A stretch of 36,832 nucleotides of DNA, taken from contig CAUUJV010000014.1 of the NCBI GenBank assembly GCA_963545565.1, positions 1 through 36,832 of the forward strand, in the 5' to 3' direction. Shown piece after piece: positions 25,067-34,115 of the stretch. Each line of letters opens with the position of its first letter. Position 1 is the stretch's first letter. Position numbers and translations under genes: made by a program. The stretch comes from CAUUJV01 sp963545565 (lineage in GTDB: Bacteria; Actinomycetota; Actinomycetes; Actinomycetales; Bifidobacteriaceae). A model generated the notes under the pieces. That model was not told the DNA's origin. It searched no databases and saw nothing but the letters and a program-made list of their open reading frames with translations.

Positions 25067-26812
25067 ATGTTTGCACTGAAAAATGCATGGAGAACTGTAA
25101 CACGTAATAAGGGGAGAAACTTCCTTATTATCATTATCGTTACCATCGTCGCAGCTGCCGCTACTGTTGGTTTGGCTATTCGTAATGCAGCTGCTGAAAC
25201 TACAAGCGCGGGCTTGGAAGATACTGAGATTACTGCACAGATTTCGGTTAATCGCGAGAAGTTGATGAACCAAGCGATGAAATCAAGCTCTTCTTCGTCG
25301 TCTTCATCATCTTCCTCGTCATCTTCATCTAGCTCTGACAACAAGGATGCTATGAAGAAGGCTTTAAGCACAAAGTCTTTAACTCTCAAGCAGTATAAAA
25401 AATATGCCAAGGCTTCAAGCGCTGTAAAGAGTACCTATTATTCCGAGACTGCTTACGTTAATGGAAGCGATTCCTTCGAAGCGGTCAGCACTTCCTCCGA
25501 CTCCTCTGACTCCTCTGACTCCAGCTCTAGTAGTTCTAGCTCTTCTGACAGTAGCTCTAACGCCCCCGAAAACATGGGAGGCGACATGGGCGGTGGAATG
25601 GGAGAATCCACCACTAGCTCTGATTTCACTTTGACCGGCTACTCTTCTGACTCCGCAGTCTCTGCTGATACAAGTTTTACTATGAAAAGCGGCTCTGTTT
25701 TTGGCTATGATTCTGATAGCGTTGGAGACGTAATCATCTCCAGCACCTTGGCAAAATACAATGGGTTGTCAGTTGGCGATACTATTACCGTCACAGGCGT
25801 TAATGATTCTTCAAAGACTTACACATTGACCATTGTGGGAATTTACAAGTCCAGTTCTTCCACTTCCAGCAGTGCTGCACAAGGCCCTGGCGCAAACTCC
25901 TCTACTTCTGCATACAACGCTATTTACACTAATACTGCAACTCTTGAAAAACTTGGCTTAAGCACCACTAGCTCTGATGCTTCTGACTCTGACTCCGAGG
26001 CAAGCAACACCACTCTTGACTTCACCTACGTGTTCTCTAGCCAGAGCGATTACAACCAGTTCAAGAAAGATGTTAAGAAGGCCGGCTTAAGCAGTAAATA
26101 TCAAGTCAGCTCCCAAGACGTTGAGAACTATGAATCTAGCATTGCCCCTTTGAAGAGCCTGAGCCAGTTTGTGTTAATCTTCCTGCTGATTGTTCTAGGT
26201 GTGGGCGCAGTAGTTCTTGTAGTGCTGAACCTCTTTAATATTCGAGAACGCAAATACGAGGTGGGCGTACTCACTGCAATGGGCGTGCCAAAAGCAAAGG
26301 TTGCTGCACAATTTGCTATCGAGCTACTAATCGTGACGATGCTGGGAATGGTGCTCGGCGTAGGAGTTGGCGCTGCAGCTGCATCTCCAGTTTCAAATAA
26401 GCTCCTCGAAAGTTATACCTCTTCGCAACAGAGCGAACAGTCTAGTCAGCAAGCTCAATTTGGGCGCTCCGCAAATATGGGAGGTGCTCCTGGGAATAAT
26501 GACAACTCTTCAAGTTCTTCCAACTCCTCAAGTAGCTCTAGCTCAGACTCTAATGATTCCAGCTCTTCCAATTCTTCTAGCGGTTCCTCCAACAGCTCTT
26601 CCCAGAGTGTTCCTTCTGCGCCGAGTGGTGGATTCGGCAAGATTGGAAGCTCTGTTACAAGCTCAATCAAGAATTTGAACGCGACCGTAAATCTTGCAGT
26701 TGTTGGACAAATGATTCTGATCGGCCTGCTACTCACGCTGATTTCTTCACTTGTGGGAATTATCTTCGTACTGAGATATGAGCCTTTGCAGATTCTTGCA
26801 GATCGTTCATAA
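25067..26812 (+). CDS. ABC transporter permease (FtsX/MacB type) with long serine tracts
   Basis: 581 residues with the FtsX-family plan: one N-terminal helix (18-40), a large outer domain, then three helices (about 366-388, 414-440, 545-570) with IRERKYEVGVLTAMG in the cytoplasmic turn between helices 2 and 3, a hallmark of this family. The outer domain contains an uninterrupted run of 18 serines (73-90), a second Ser/Asp-rich stretch (about 142-165), a Met/Gly-rich patch (NMGGDMGGGMG), and a third Ser/Asn-rich stretch of about 70 residues in the loop between helices 3 and 4. All lie outside the cell by topology. Different serine codons are mixed, so the runs are not simple nucleotide slippage. 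The ATPase follows. The substrate is unknown. Confidence 0.85.
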   Translation: MFALKNAWRTVTRNKGRNFLIIIIVTIVAAAATVGLAIRNAAAETTSAGLEDTEITAQISVNREKLMNQAMKSSSSSSSSSSSSSSSSSSDNKDAMKKALSTKSLTLKQYKKYAKASSAVKSTYYSETAYVNGSDSFEAVSTSSDSSDSSDSSSSSSSSSDSSSNAPENMGGDMGGGMGESTTSSDFTLTGYSSDSAVSADTSFTMKSGSVFGYDSDSVGDVIISSTLAKYNGLSVGDTITVTGVNDSSKTYTLTIVGIYKSSSSTSSSAAQGPGANSSTSAYNAIYTNTATLEKLGLSTTSSDASDSDSEASNTTLDFTYVFSSQSDYNQFKKDVKKAGLSSKYQVSSQDVENYESSIAPLKSLSQFVLIFLLIVLGVGAVVLVVLNLFNIRERKYEVGVLTAMGVPKAKVAAQFAIELLIVTMLGMVLGVGVGAAAASPVSNKLLESYTSSQQSEQSSQQAQFGRSANMGGAPGNNDNSSSSSNSSSSSSSDSNDSSSSNSSSGSSNSSSQSVPSAPSGGFGKIGSSVTSSIKNLNATVNLAVVGQMILIGLLLTLISSLVGIIFVLRYEPLQILADRS

Positions 26813-26847
26813 CTTCAATAATCACAAATTTTCCGTGATAGTTGATA

Positions 26848-26874
26848 GTTATGGCCGTCCGTAATACCCATAAC
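26848..26874 (+). repeat. Small hairpin between permease and ATPase genes
   Basis: GTTATGG (26848-26854) and CCATAAC (26868-26874), a 7-bp stem with a 13-nt loop, lies in the 101-bp gap. It may be an mRNA-stability or attenuation hairpin within an operon. Confidence 0.4.
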
Positions 26875-26913
26875 ATTCCTGATAAATATTGAAAAATATT
26901 GAAAAGATTTGAA

Positions 26914-27774
<861 letters not shown>

Positions 27775-27825
27775 GTAGCATAGATTACTGCTTATAAGAA
27801 AATATCCATAGGAAAGCATAGAGGG

Positions 27826-27880
27826 AAAGGCTTGCTATTCATTTCATTGCATTTTTGCAGCGAGTAGCAAGCCTTTTTCT
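27826..27880 (+). terminator. Rho-independent terminator after the ABC operon
   Basis: AAAGGCTTGCTA (27826-27837) pairs perfectly with TAGCAAGCCTTT (27865-27876), a 12-bp stem with a 27-nt loop, followed by T and C/T-rich sequence. Confidence 0.75.
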
Positions 27881-27958
27881 TCTCCTCTGCCTTCTCCTGC
27901 TGCCATTTTTGCTGCTTTTCACTGCTACTGCCTTTACTACTGTTGCTTTTAATTATTG

Positions 27959-28420
27959 TTTTTCTATTCCACTTTTTTGATACGCTTTGTACTTGCCCTG
28001 ATACAGAGTGTACTGGTTCTTTCCTTCTAATAAATTTTCAAAATTTACAAATCTAGAAAAAGCACAAGACTCTAATGAAGAAAATAAGTCATAGTGTCTA
28101 ATTGCAGCATATTTAGCATTTAATCGCAGTATATTAATCCTCTTAGAAGCTCTATAAAGTAGCTTCTACAAAATTGATCAAAGGCTGCTCGAAGAAAGAA
28201 AATCGAAAATCTCTTTACATTGTGTATCAATGTATGCAGGAATCCAACGATAATCATACTGAAAATAAGCGCAGTTTTCACTTTGCAAAATTTTTCTTTC
28301 ACACACACTGAACAGCCAAAAGTACTGTAATTTAAGGGTGTTAGCACTATTCCTCAAGAAATAACGCACATTGTGTATCAGTAGCATGACACAATACATC
28401 AAAAAAGTGGAATAGAAAAA
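27959..28420. mobile_element. Gene-free element bounded by inverted compound ends (element 1)
   Basis: The left end (27959-28014) and right end (28365-28420, inverted) share a 23-bp perfect outer inverted repeat, 27959-27981 with 28398-28420, which includes CTATTCCACTTTTTTGAT. Inside each are two TGATAC-N4-TGTACT-like motifs, exactly 21 bp apart (27978 and 27999 on the left; 28375 and 28396 on the right, inverted). No gene is seen within; a hairpin TAGAAGCT/AGCTTCTA lies at 28144-28168 and one extra TACATTGTGTA dyad at 28216-28226. The same end structure bounds 32165-33206. This is the main content of the gene-free stretch 27881-28583. MITE-like termini or tandem operators are both possible. 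Confidence 0.45.
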
Positions 28421-28583
28421 ATACATACCTAGAATGCCAATTTGAATACCAACTTGGACATTATTTGTATTTGCAATTGCACCTATACACATACTTTCTA
28501 CACATACTTTCACTTTGTACATCCAAAAAACTTTGTATAGCCGCATTGATGCAATTTTTTAAGAAGTATTGATTTGCTGTCTT

Positions 28584-28611
28584 AAAAATCTATGCTCCTT
28601 TTATAGATTTT
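28584..28611 (-). terminator. Terminator after the pullulanase gene
   Basis: On the minus strand AAAATCTAT and ATAGATTTT form a 9-bp stem around a 9-nt loop, continuing into a T5 run. It sits about 30 bases after the pullulanase stop. Confidence 0.6.
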
Positions 28612-28641
28612 GGCTTTCTGCTGCTCCGCTACCTCTTGAAT

Positions 28642-31008
28642 CTAAACCTCGATTATACCTTGTTTAAGAACAACCGCCTCTAAGGGAGCGAGTGAATACG
28701 TGCCCTCTTGCCCAACACGGATAGTAGCCAGCACGGCGCTTTCAGCAGGACTTTCACCTGCAATCGCATTCACAGCATTCATATCAACATGACCATCAGA
28801 GCTGATTACTGTGTACGTGCCAGAAATCAGTCCGCTCACAGTTTGCACTGACGAAGAGCCGTTGAAGGCAATTATGTATGTGCCGCTATCATCAGTCAGC
28901 TGAATTGCTACGAGTCCATCAGCCTCAGCCAAGACGCTCGTATGCGCAGCAATATTCGAGTAATTAGACATATGAAATGCCGTTACAGTTTTGCGCAAAG
29001 CGATGAGACCACGAACATAATTCACACACTCGGAATACTCAGCAATCCTATCCCAATTGATGGCATTAACAGAGTCTCCTGCGTTATAGCTATTACTATT
29101 ACCGTTTTTGGTTCGTAGGAATTCTTGACCTATCTGCATCATTGGCATGCCCTGTGAAAGTAGGATCATCGCTGTTGCGAGCTTTACTCGCTGCTCAATT
29201 GTGACAGCATTATCCCGGGGAGCAGATTTAAGCAATTTATCATACAGCGTTAAATTATCGTGAGCCTCAACGTATTGCACCATTTGCGAAGCCGCAGCAT
29301 AATCACCATTGCAGGTCAACAAATTGCCAAAGCTGTCTGTTCGAGTTATACCCCCAAGCATATTTGTAGCAATCAATGCCTCTAAGCCTGCCTTACCGGT
29401 AGCAAAACCAGTATCAGCATCATCGAAGACGCTACCTTTCACAGCATCTCGTAAAGAATCGTTAAAGAAAGAAATTCCTTCAAGCTGGGTCGCGTTCATC
29501 TGGATAGCCTTTTCGGAATCATCCAGAGTGGTACCAAGATTCCACCCCTCACCAAGAATCGTGATATTGGGATCAATCTCACTGAGTGCGCGACGAACCG
29601 CCTTCATTGTTTTAATATCCAGATTACCCATAAGATCAAAACGAAAACCGTCGATGTTATAAGTCTTTGCCCAATAAACAACAGAATCCACAATGTATTT
29701 ACGAGCCATCGCTCGCTCTGAAGCAACATCATTTCCACAGCCAGAGCCATTCGCATAAGCGCCTGAAGAAGTGTAACGGAAATAGTATCCAGGCACAGTC
29801 AAGTTGAATGAATGCGAATCAGCATCGTACACGTGGTTATACACAACATCCATGATGATGCGCAAGCCGTTCGCATGTATGCCATGAATCATCTGCTTTA
29901 TCTCAATAATGCGAGCCTTTGGATCAGTCGCATCGCTAGAATACGAGCCTTCTGGAACATTGTAATTGACCGGATCGTAGCCCCAATTATAATTATTATC
30001 CGTTGCCGAAGTAGTCTCATCAACACTACCAAAATCATATACAGGCATGATTTGAGCGTAAGTAACTCCAAGCTTCTTCAAATGATCAATTCCCGTAGGA
30101 TTTCCTGAAGAATTAGTAGCACCGCTCTCAACCACGCCCAAATACTTACCTCTATTGACCTCGGAAATCCCAGAACTAGGGTGAATGGAAAAGTCTCGCA
30201 CGTGTATTTCACTAATCACATCTTTTGTGGAGAAAATTCTGCCTTTAACACGTTCGTCTGACCAATTCTTTGGCGTTATTTGCTCATCAGAAAGCACCAC
30301 AGAACGCCCGCCATTTGCCACAGCAGCACGAGCGTATGGGTCAACAGACCTATTTACAACCCCGCTCGCAAACTCTAACGTGAAATCGTAAGCAGTATCT
30401 TTCAAATCACCGTCAATCGTACAACTCCACACACCCCTATCGACTGCAGCTCCACCCAACATGGCATAAGACTGAGAAAGCCCAGAATTAGGCATAACCG
30501 ATTCATAAATGTTCAACGTGACAGCCAAAGCCGTTGGAGCCCAAATCTTAAAGATTGTGGATTCCTCAGAATAGCTGAATCCAAGATCATCGCCATCGTA
30601 CGCATACTTTTCGTCAAAAGCATCGGTGCGCACAACAGAACCTGCCACAGCAGTCACCGAATTATCAAGGCTAAGGTTATCAAAGCCATCAATAGCCGCT
30701 GTCACTGTATAAGCAGCAGCAACGTCTAGAGCAGAAGCAGTTGTGATTATCACTGCTGCACCTTCTATTGAAATATCTAAGATCTCAACAACTCCACCCT
30801 GACCATCGGTCACTGTTACCGTATTTTGGACGTCATTTTGGATGCTATTTTGAATGTCATACATGGGAGTAGGGTCTAACTCTGTTTTCGCTCCCAGCGT
30901 GGCAGTAATTTCGTTTAATCCACTAATCTCTGCAGCAGAGAGCGTAAATGCCAAAGTATTATGCGCAGTATCCTCCATACTAAATTGCTTAGATAGCTTC
31001 ACTTCCAT
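28642..31008 (-). CDS. pulA: Type I pullulanase (GH13), intracellular
   Basis: 788 residues. After an N-terminal region (1-140) and a CBM48-like domain (about 140-245, FSYSEESTIFKIWAPTA), the GH13 barrel contains the pullulanase hallmark Y340-N-W-G-Y-D-P346, then MDVVYNHVY, the nucleophile Asp458 in DGFRFDLMG, acid/base Glu487 in GEGWN and Asp584 in EAHDN. The C-terminal beta-sandwich ends near KQGIIEV. No signal peptide or anchor is present, so it should act on intracellular alpha-1,6 branches of glycogen or imported maltodextrins. The first 130 residues are Thr/Ala-rich and less typical. It is alone in its transcript, divergent from the SDR gene with about 200 bp between starts. Confidence 0.92.
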   Translation of the reverse strand: MEVKLSKQFSMEDTAHNTLAFTLSAAEISGLNEITATLGAKTELDPTPMYDIQNSIQNDVQNTVTVTDGQGGVVEILDISIEGAAVIITTASALDVAAAYTVTAAIDGFDNLSLDNSVTAVAGSVVRTDAFDEKYAYDGDDLGFSYSEESTIFKIWAPTALAVTLNIYESVMPNSGLSQSYAMLGGAAVDRGVWSCTIDGDLKDTAYDFTLEFASGVVNRSVDPYARAAVANGGRSVVLSDEQITPKNWSDERVKGRIFSTKDVISEIHVRDFSIHPSSGISEVNRGKYLGVVESGATNSSGNPTGIDHLKKLGVTYAQIMPVYDFGSVDETTSATDNNYNWGYDPVNYNVPEGSYSSDATDPKARIIEIKQMIHGIHANGLRIIMDVVYNHVYDADSHSFNLTVPGYYFRYTSSGAYANGSGCGNDVASERAMARKYIVDSVVYWAKTYNIDGFRFDLMGNLDIKTMKAVRRALSEIDPNITILGEGWNLGTTLDDSEKAIQMNATQLEGISFFNDSLRDAVKGSVFDDADTGFATGKAGLEALIATNMLGGITRTDSFGNLLTCNGDYAAASQMVQYVEAHDNLTLYDKLLKSAPRDNAVTIEQRVKLATAMILLSQGMPMMQIGQEFLRTKNGNSNSYNAGDSVNAINWDRIAEYSECVNYVRGLIALRKTVTAFHMSNYSNIAAHTSVLAEADGLVAIQLTDDSGTYIIAFNGSSSVQTVSGLISGTYTVISSDGHVDMNAVNAIAGESPAESAVLATIRVGQEGTYSLAPLEAVVLKQGIIEV

Positions 31009-31103
31009 GTTTCTTTCTATCCCCTCTGCACTTTCACCAGACTTAGACTTCTTGAACCCAGCATTCTTTATGACAACGCTAGCTGAGCTTTATGTTTTTA
31101 CTG

Positions 31104-31109
31104 TACAAT
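31104..31109 (+). promoter_or_regulatory. Possible extended -10 for the SDR gene
   Basis: TACAAT (31104-31109), preceded two bases earlier by TG (ACTGTACAAT), has the position and form of an extended -10 about 100 bp before the start codon. No good -35 is seen. Confidence 0.35.
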
Positions 31110-31207
31110 GAGTGCTAGAAACGTGTGCTGAATCACAACATGCGTGCTTGCAAAATGCACAGAGCGGTGAATGGCACACACCCCACTCTCTTGAATGGAG
31201 TTACATT

Positions 31208-31981
31208 ATGGGCAAAAAAGTAGCAATGGTAACTGGTGGCGCTCAGGGCATCGGTGAAGCGACAGTTCGTCGTCTTTCTGCAGACGGATTCGCAGTAGCA
31301 ATTGCTGATTTGAACCTTGAAGGTGCACAGAAGCTCGCTGATGAGCTCAATGCAAACGGTGGCACTGCAATCGCTGTTAAGCTCAACGTTGCAGATCAGG
31401 CTGCAGTAGATGCAGCTGTTGATGAAGTAGCCGACAAGCTCGGTGATTTCAACGTTATCGTGAACAATGCAGGCCTCGCACCAACCACCCCAGTCGGCAC
31501 CGTAACTCAGGAACTCTTCGATAAGGTAGTCAACGTTAACATCGCAGGCACCATGTGGGGCGTCCAGGCAGCAACCCGCAAGTTCCGCGAGCTTGGTCAC
31601 GGTGGCAAGATTATCAATGCATCTTCCCAAGCTGGCGTTGTGGGTAACCCTAACCTCATGCTTTACTGCTCCACCAAGTTCGCAATCCGCGGTATCACTC
31701 AGGTAGCAGCACGTGAACTTGCGCCAGAAGGCATCCTCGTAAACGCGTATGCACCAGGAATTGTAAAGACTCCTATGATGATGGACATCGCTCACCAGGT
31801 TGCAGTCAACGCAGGTAAAGACGACGACTGGGGCATGGGCACCTTCTCCAAGGACATCGCTCTCGGTCGTCTTTCTGAGCCAGAAGACGTAGCAGCAGGC
31901 ATTTCCTTCCTTGCCGGACCAGACTCTGACTACATCACCGGCCACACCCTTGAGGTTGACGGCGGCATGCAGTTCCACTGA
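31208..31981 (+). CDS. SDR oxidoreductase, acetoin/diacetyl reductase type
   Basis: 257 residues from ATG 31208, with TGGAG before it; the open frame extends further up but without a site. A classical short-chain dehydrogenase: T9-G-G-A-Q-G-I-G16 for cofactor, NNAG at 86-89, and the catalytic Ser140, Tyr153 and Lys157 (YCSTK). The sequence around NASSQAGVVGNPNLMLYCSTKFAIRG and the APGIVKTPMM-DI-HQ segment resemble (S)-acetoin-forming diacetyl reductase / 2,3-butanediol dehydrogenase (BudC/ButA). Codon choice is strongly biased (GCA, GGC, AAC, ACC), unlike the AT-rich usage of its neighbours, which suggests high expression. It may recycle NADH. A strong terminator follows. Confidence 0.88.
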   Translation: MGKKVAMVTGGAQGIGEATVRRLSADGFAVAIADLNLEGAQKLADELNANGGTAIAVKLNVADQAAVDAAVDEVADKLGDFNVIVNNAGLAPTTPVGTVTQELFDKVVNVNIAGTMWGVQAATRKFRELGHGGKIINASSQAGVVGNPNLMLYCSTKFAIRGITQVAARELAPEGILVNAYAPGIVKTPMMMDIAHQVAVNAGKDDDWGMGTFSKDIALGRLSEPEDVAAGISFLAGPDSDYITGHTLEVDGGMQFH

Positions 31982-31998
31982 TTCAGAATGTAGTAGCT

Positions 31999-32066
31999 AA
32001 AGCGCTGATTAGATAGTTCTCTCCTCAATAATTTTGACGAAGAATTGCTAGTCAGCGCTTTCTATA
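31999..32066 (+). terminator. Rho-independent terminator after the SDR gene
   Basis: AAAGCGCTGA (31999-32008) and TCAGCGCTTT (32052-32061), a 10-bp perfect stem with a 43-nt loop, followed by T-rich bases. The complementary strand also has an A/T-rich end. Confidence 0.75.
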
Positions 32067-32164
32067 TTTTTCAACATTTTTAATATCTTTCAATATTTTT
32101 TTCATTCTCAAATATTGCTAGATTTCGACTTTTAATTTTCAAATGGGTATATCTGTCTCTGGAT

Positions 32165-33206
32165 ATTCTAATTTTTTGATACAGCCTGTCCGTTTTTTGA
32201 TACCGAATGTACTGTAAATCAGTGAATATGTAGATTCTGGGAGTAAGAAAAACCGTAAGAGCCACTATTCGATATGTAAATCTTTTCCATAGCTCAAGGT
32301 TTGCACCAATTTTAAACTCTTTCCATTCGACCACATTGCCAATTTTGAATACTCTGTTTGGCGAACGCTATGTATAAATCCATATATGGGTATTTATTTC
32401 AAATCTACTAAAAAGCACGATAGTATTGAAGCTGCAGCACTGAACTTACTGGAATCTACCACCTACACAGACATAACGGTAGATGATATTTGTAAAAAGG
32501 CACATTGCGCACGCAATACATTCTATTCACACTTCCGTTCCAAAAATCAGCTTTACTTGAGCGTTGTTGATAGTCAAATGCATGATACAGAAATTTGGCT
32601 CACAAGAGTTCTTAAAGATTTAAGCGGTGCTAACTTTATTACATTCAAATATCGTTTCGAGCATCGAGTTCCTTACTATCTCAAAAACAACATACGATTA
32701 CTGCTCGAAACAAGGAATCAGCCATTAGGCTTTTCAGCTCGACTTGTCTCATGGATTCAGCACAACTATTTGGAATCAATGGGTATCTTAGGCACAGAAT
32801 CTTTTTTCGCGAGGCTTTACGCCACAAGCTTTGTGCTGCTCCTTAATGTGAGTCTTAATTCGCGTTTAAGTGTCGGAGATTTAACCGCTTTCGGCAGAAT
32901 TCTCGGAACAATACTCGACGAATTACAACTGTCTGGATCACGTCGGAGCCTAAGGATGTTTAATGATGACGATTCACCAGCAGCAGAAGTAGGAAATCTT
33001 AATTATCCCTTTGACTTTGGTGCAATAAATGATGTTTTACGTTACGACGACGTTTGGTAATTTCTAGCACTTTATACAAAAGGTTAGCTATATCGAACAC
33101 TCTGTACAGTCGGAAGCTAATAATTCCAATATTTTTTAAAATTCTTATATATGAAGCAGAACATAATGTATCAACTGGAATACACTCTATATCAAAAAAT
33201 TAGAAT
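32165..33206. mobile_element. TetR-gene-bearing segment bounded by inverted compound ends (element 2)
   Basis: Outer inverted repeats ATTCTAATTTTTTGATA (32165-32181) and its exact complement (33190-33206) are 17 bp long. Inside each are two TGATAC-N4-TGTACT-like motifs spaced 21 bp: 32177 and 32198 on the left; 33168 and 33189 (inverted) on the right. The right end has one more dyad, AACACTCTGTA at 33096-33106. The ends match those of 27959-28420 through TATTCYAMTTTTTTGATAC. The segment encloses exactly one gene, a TetR regulator. The right end lies between two convergent genes, where an ordinary operator is not expected. No transposase is present and no target duplication was recognised. Confidence 0.45.
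32386..33060 (+). CDS. TetR/AcrR family regulator inside element 2
   Basis: 224 residues. The helix-turn-helix is at about 10-55: SIEAAALNLLE, then YTDITVDDICKKAHCARNTFYSHF, characteristic of TetR proteins. The ligand-binding half is divergent and ends in an acidic, aromatic tail (NLNYPFDFGAINDVLRYDDVW). No strong Shine-Dalgarno site is seen; CCATAT precedes the ATG. It is preceded by paired 21-bp-spaced dyads about 180 bp upstream and followed by the inverted pair. They could be its own operators, since TACA-N3-TGTA dyads suit a dimer, or the ends of an element that carries it. The regulated gene is unknown; pullulanase and SDR are the nearest others. Confidence 0.82.
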   Translation: MGIYFKSTKKHDSIEAAALNLLESTTYTDITVDDICKKAHCARNTFYSHFRSKNQLYLSVVDSQMHDTEIWLTRVLKDLSGANFITFKYRFEHRVPYYLKNNIRLLLETRNQPLGFSARLVSWIQHNYLESMGILGTESFFARLYATSFVLLLNVSLNSRLSVGDLTAFGRILGTILDELQLSGSRRSLRMFNDDDSPAAEVGNLNYPFDFGAINDVLRYDDVW

Positions 33207-33274
33207 GTTCTGCAAGCATACCTAGAAAGGAGAAGATATTTTTCCCTATGCTTTGCTGATGAAATGATAAAATG

Positions 33275-33304
33275 ATGAGATTTGGCAGACCTAGCGAATC
33301 TCAT
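33275..33304 (-). terminator. Possible terminator after hspR
   Basis: ATGAGATT (33275-33282) and AATCTCAT (33297-33304), an 8-bp stem. On the minus strand CATTTTATC follows. Weak T content, about 75 bases after the hspR stop. Confidence 0.4.
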
Positions 33305-33377
33305 GAATCTAGTGAAGGATAACTCTCTCTCCCATTTTTTATTTCTCTTCTTCATAAATTTATAAAGATTTATCTCA

Positions 33378-34022
33378 TCAAAAATTTGCTTCGTCAAAAT
33401 CTACTTCATCAAAGTCTGCTTCTGGATCATTTAGATCATTACTCTCGCCGTCTGTAAGCTGTAGCATTCCTCGTAAGCCCCAGCCATAACGACCGGCTGG
33501 TAGAAAGCGTCCGCGAATTTCCTCGTGACGCTCGGATTTACGCCGCTCTTGTTCCAGCCTATGTAGCCGTGCGGCATCCAATGCTCGCACAACCTCAACA
33601 ACCTCTCCATCGGTTCCTGCCGCGAAGATACTTGAGCCCTCTGGCCTCTTAAGACGACGGATTTGGCGGCGAAGCTGACGATTCTCTTCCATTAGAGAGA
33701 GTATGCGCGAAACCCCAGCAAGATTGATGGATCCATCTTGCACAAGATGCTGAGTAACCATAAGACGATCAATATCACGCAGAGAATATCGTCGAGCGCC
33801 GCCTTCAGTTCTACGAGGAACAATCAGCTCTAGACGATCGTACTGCCGCAAGGTTTGAGGATGAATTACTACGAGTTCAGCTGTCTGACTAACGCTAAAA
33901 ATCGGCTTATCGACTGCAAAACCTGAAGCATCTGCTCCATCAAGATCCAAGCTTCCAGTGATTATGGCCTGCGCGCACGCCAAATATGCCCGGCGTACTT
34001 CCGGCGGTACCCGTCCGACCAT
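33378..34022 (-). CDS. hspR: HspR, MerR-family heat-shock repressor
   Basis: 214 residues from ATG 34022, chosen because GGGGAG lies 8 bases before it; ATG 34028 and GTG 34037 are too close to or upstream of that site. After a 40-residue N-terminal arm the MerR-type domain reads PIFSVSQTAELVVIHPQTLRQYDRLELIVPRRTEGGARRYSLRDIDRL, as in actinobacterial HspR (usual M-HPQTLRQYDR). A basic coiled coil (about 110-128) and an acidic tail follow. HspR binds HAIR inverted repeats before dnaK and is known to need DnaK as co-repressor in related organisms; the dnaK promoter is not in the window. It is the last gene of dnaK-grpE-dnaJ-hspR. Confidence 0.93.
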   Translation of the reverse strand: MVGRVPPEVRRAYLACAQAIITGSLDLDGADASGFAVDKPIFSVSQTAELVVIHPQTLRQYDRLELIVPRRTEGGARRYSLRDIDRLMVTQHLVQDGSINLAGVSRILSLMEENRQLRRQIRRLKRPEGSSIFAAGTDGEVVEVVRALDAARLHRLEQERRKSERHEEIRGRFLPAGRYGWGLRGMLQLTDGESNDLNDPEADFDEVDFDEANF

Positions 34023-34115
34023 AATCATGCTCCCCACGTTTTAATTACTTCTTAACTGTTAACTGCTTCGATTATTCTACGTTTTTACTAACTCGATTGT
34101 TCCAGCTAACTTAGC

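Noticed and set aside
25279..25332. Serine tract as a triplet slippage phase-variation site
   Set aside because: The 18 serine codons are mixed (TCA, AGC, TCT, TCG, TCC), so the DNA is not a uniform triplet repeat; length changes would also stay in frame.
28178..28546. 122-residue minus-strand frame in the long gap before the pullulanase gene
   Set aside because: It crosses the right end of element 1, has no ribosome-binding site, no recognisable domain and Cys/Tyr-rich composition typical of AT-rich non-coding DNA.
31133..31978. 281-residue minus-strand frame opposite the SDR gene
   Set aside because: It is antisense to a strongly supported dehydrogenase; it is open because of the biased codon use and has no domain resemblance.
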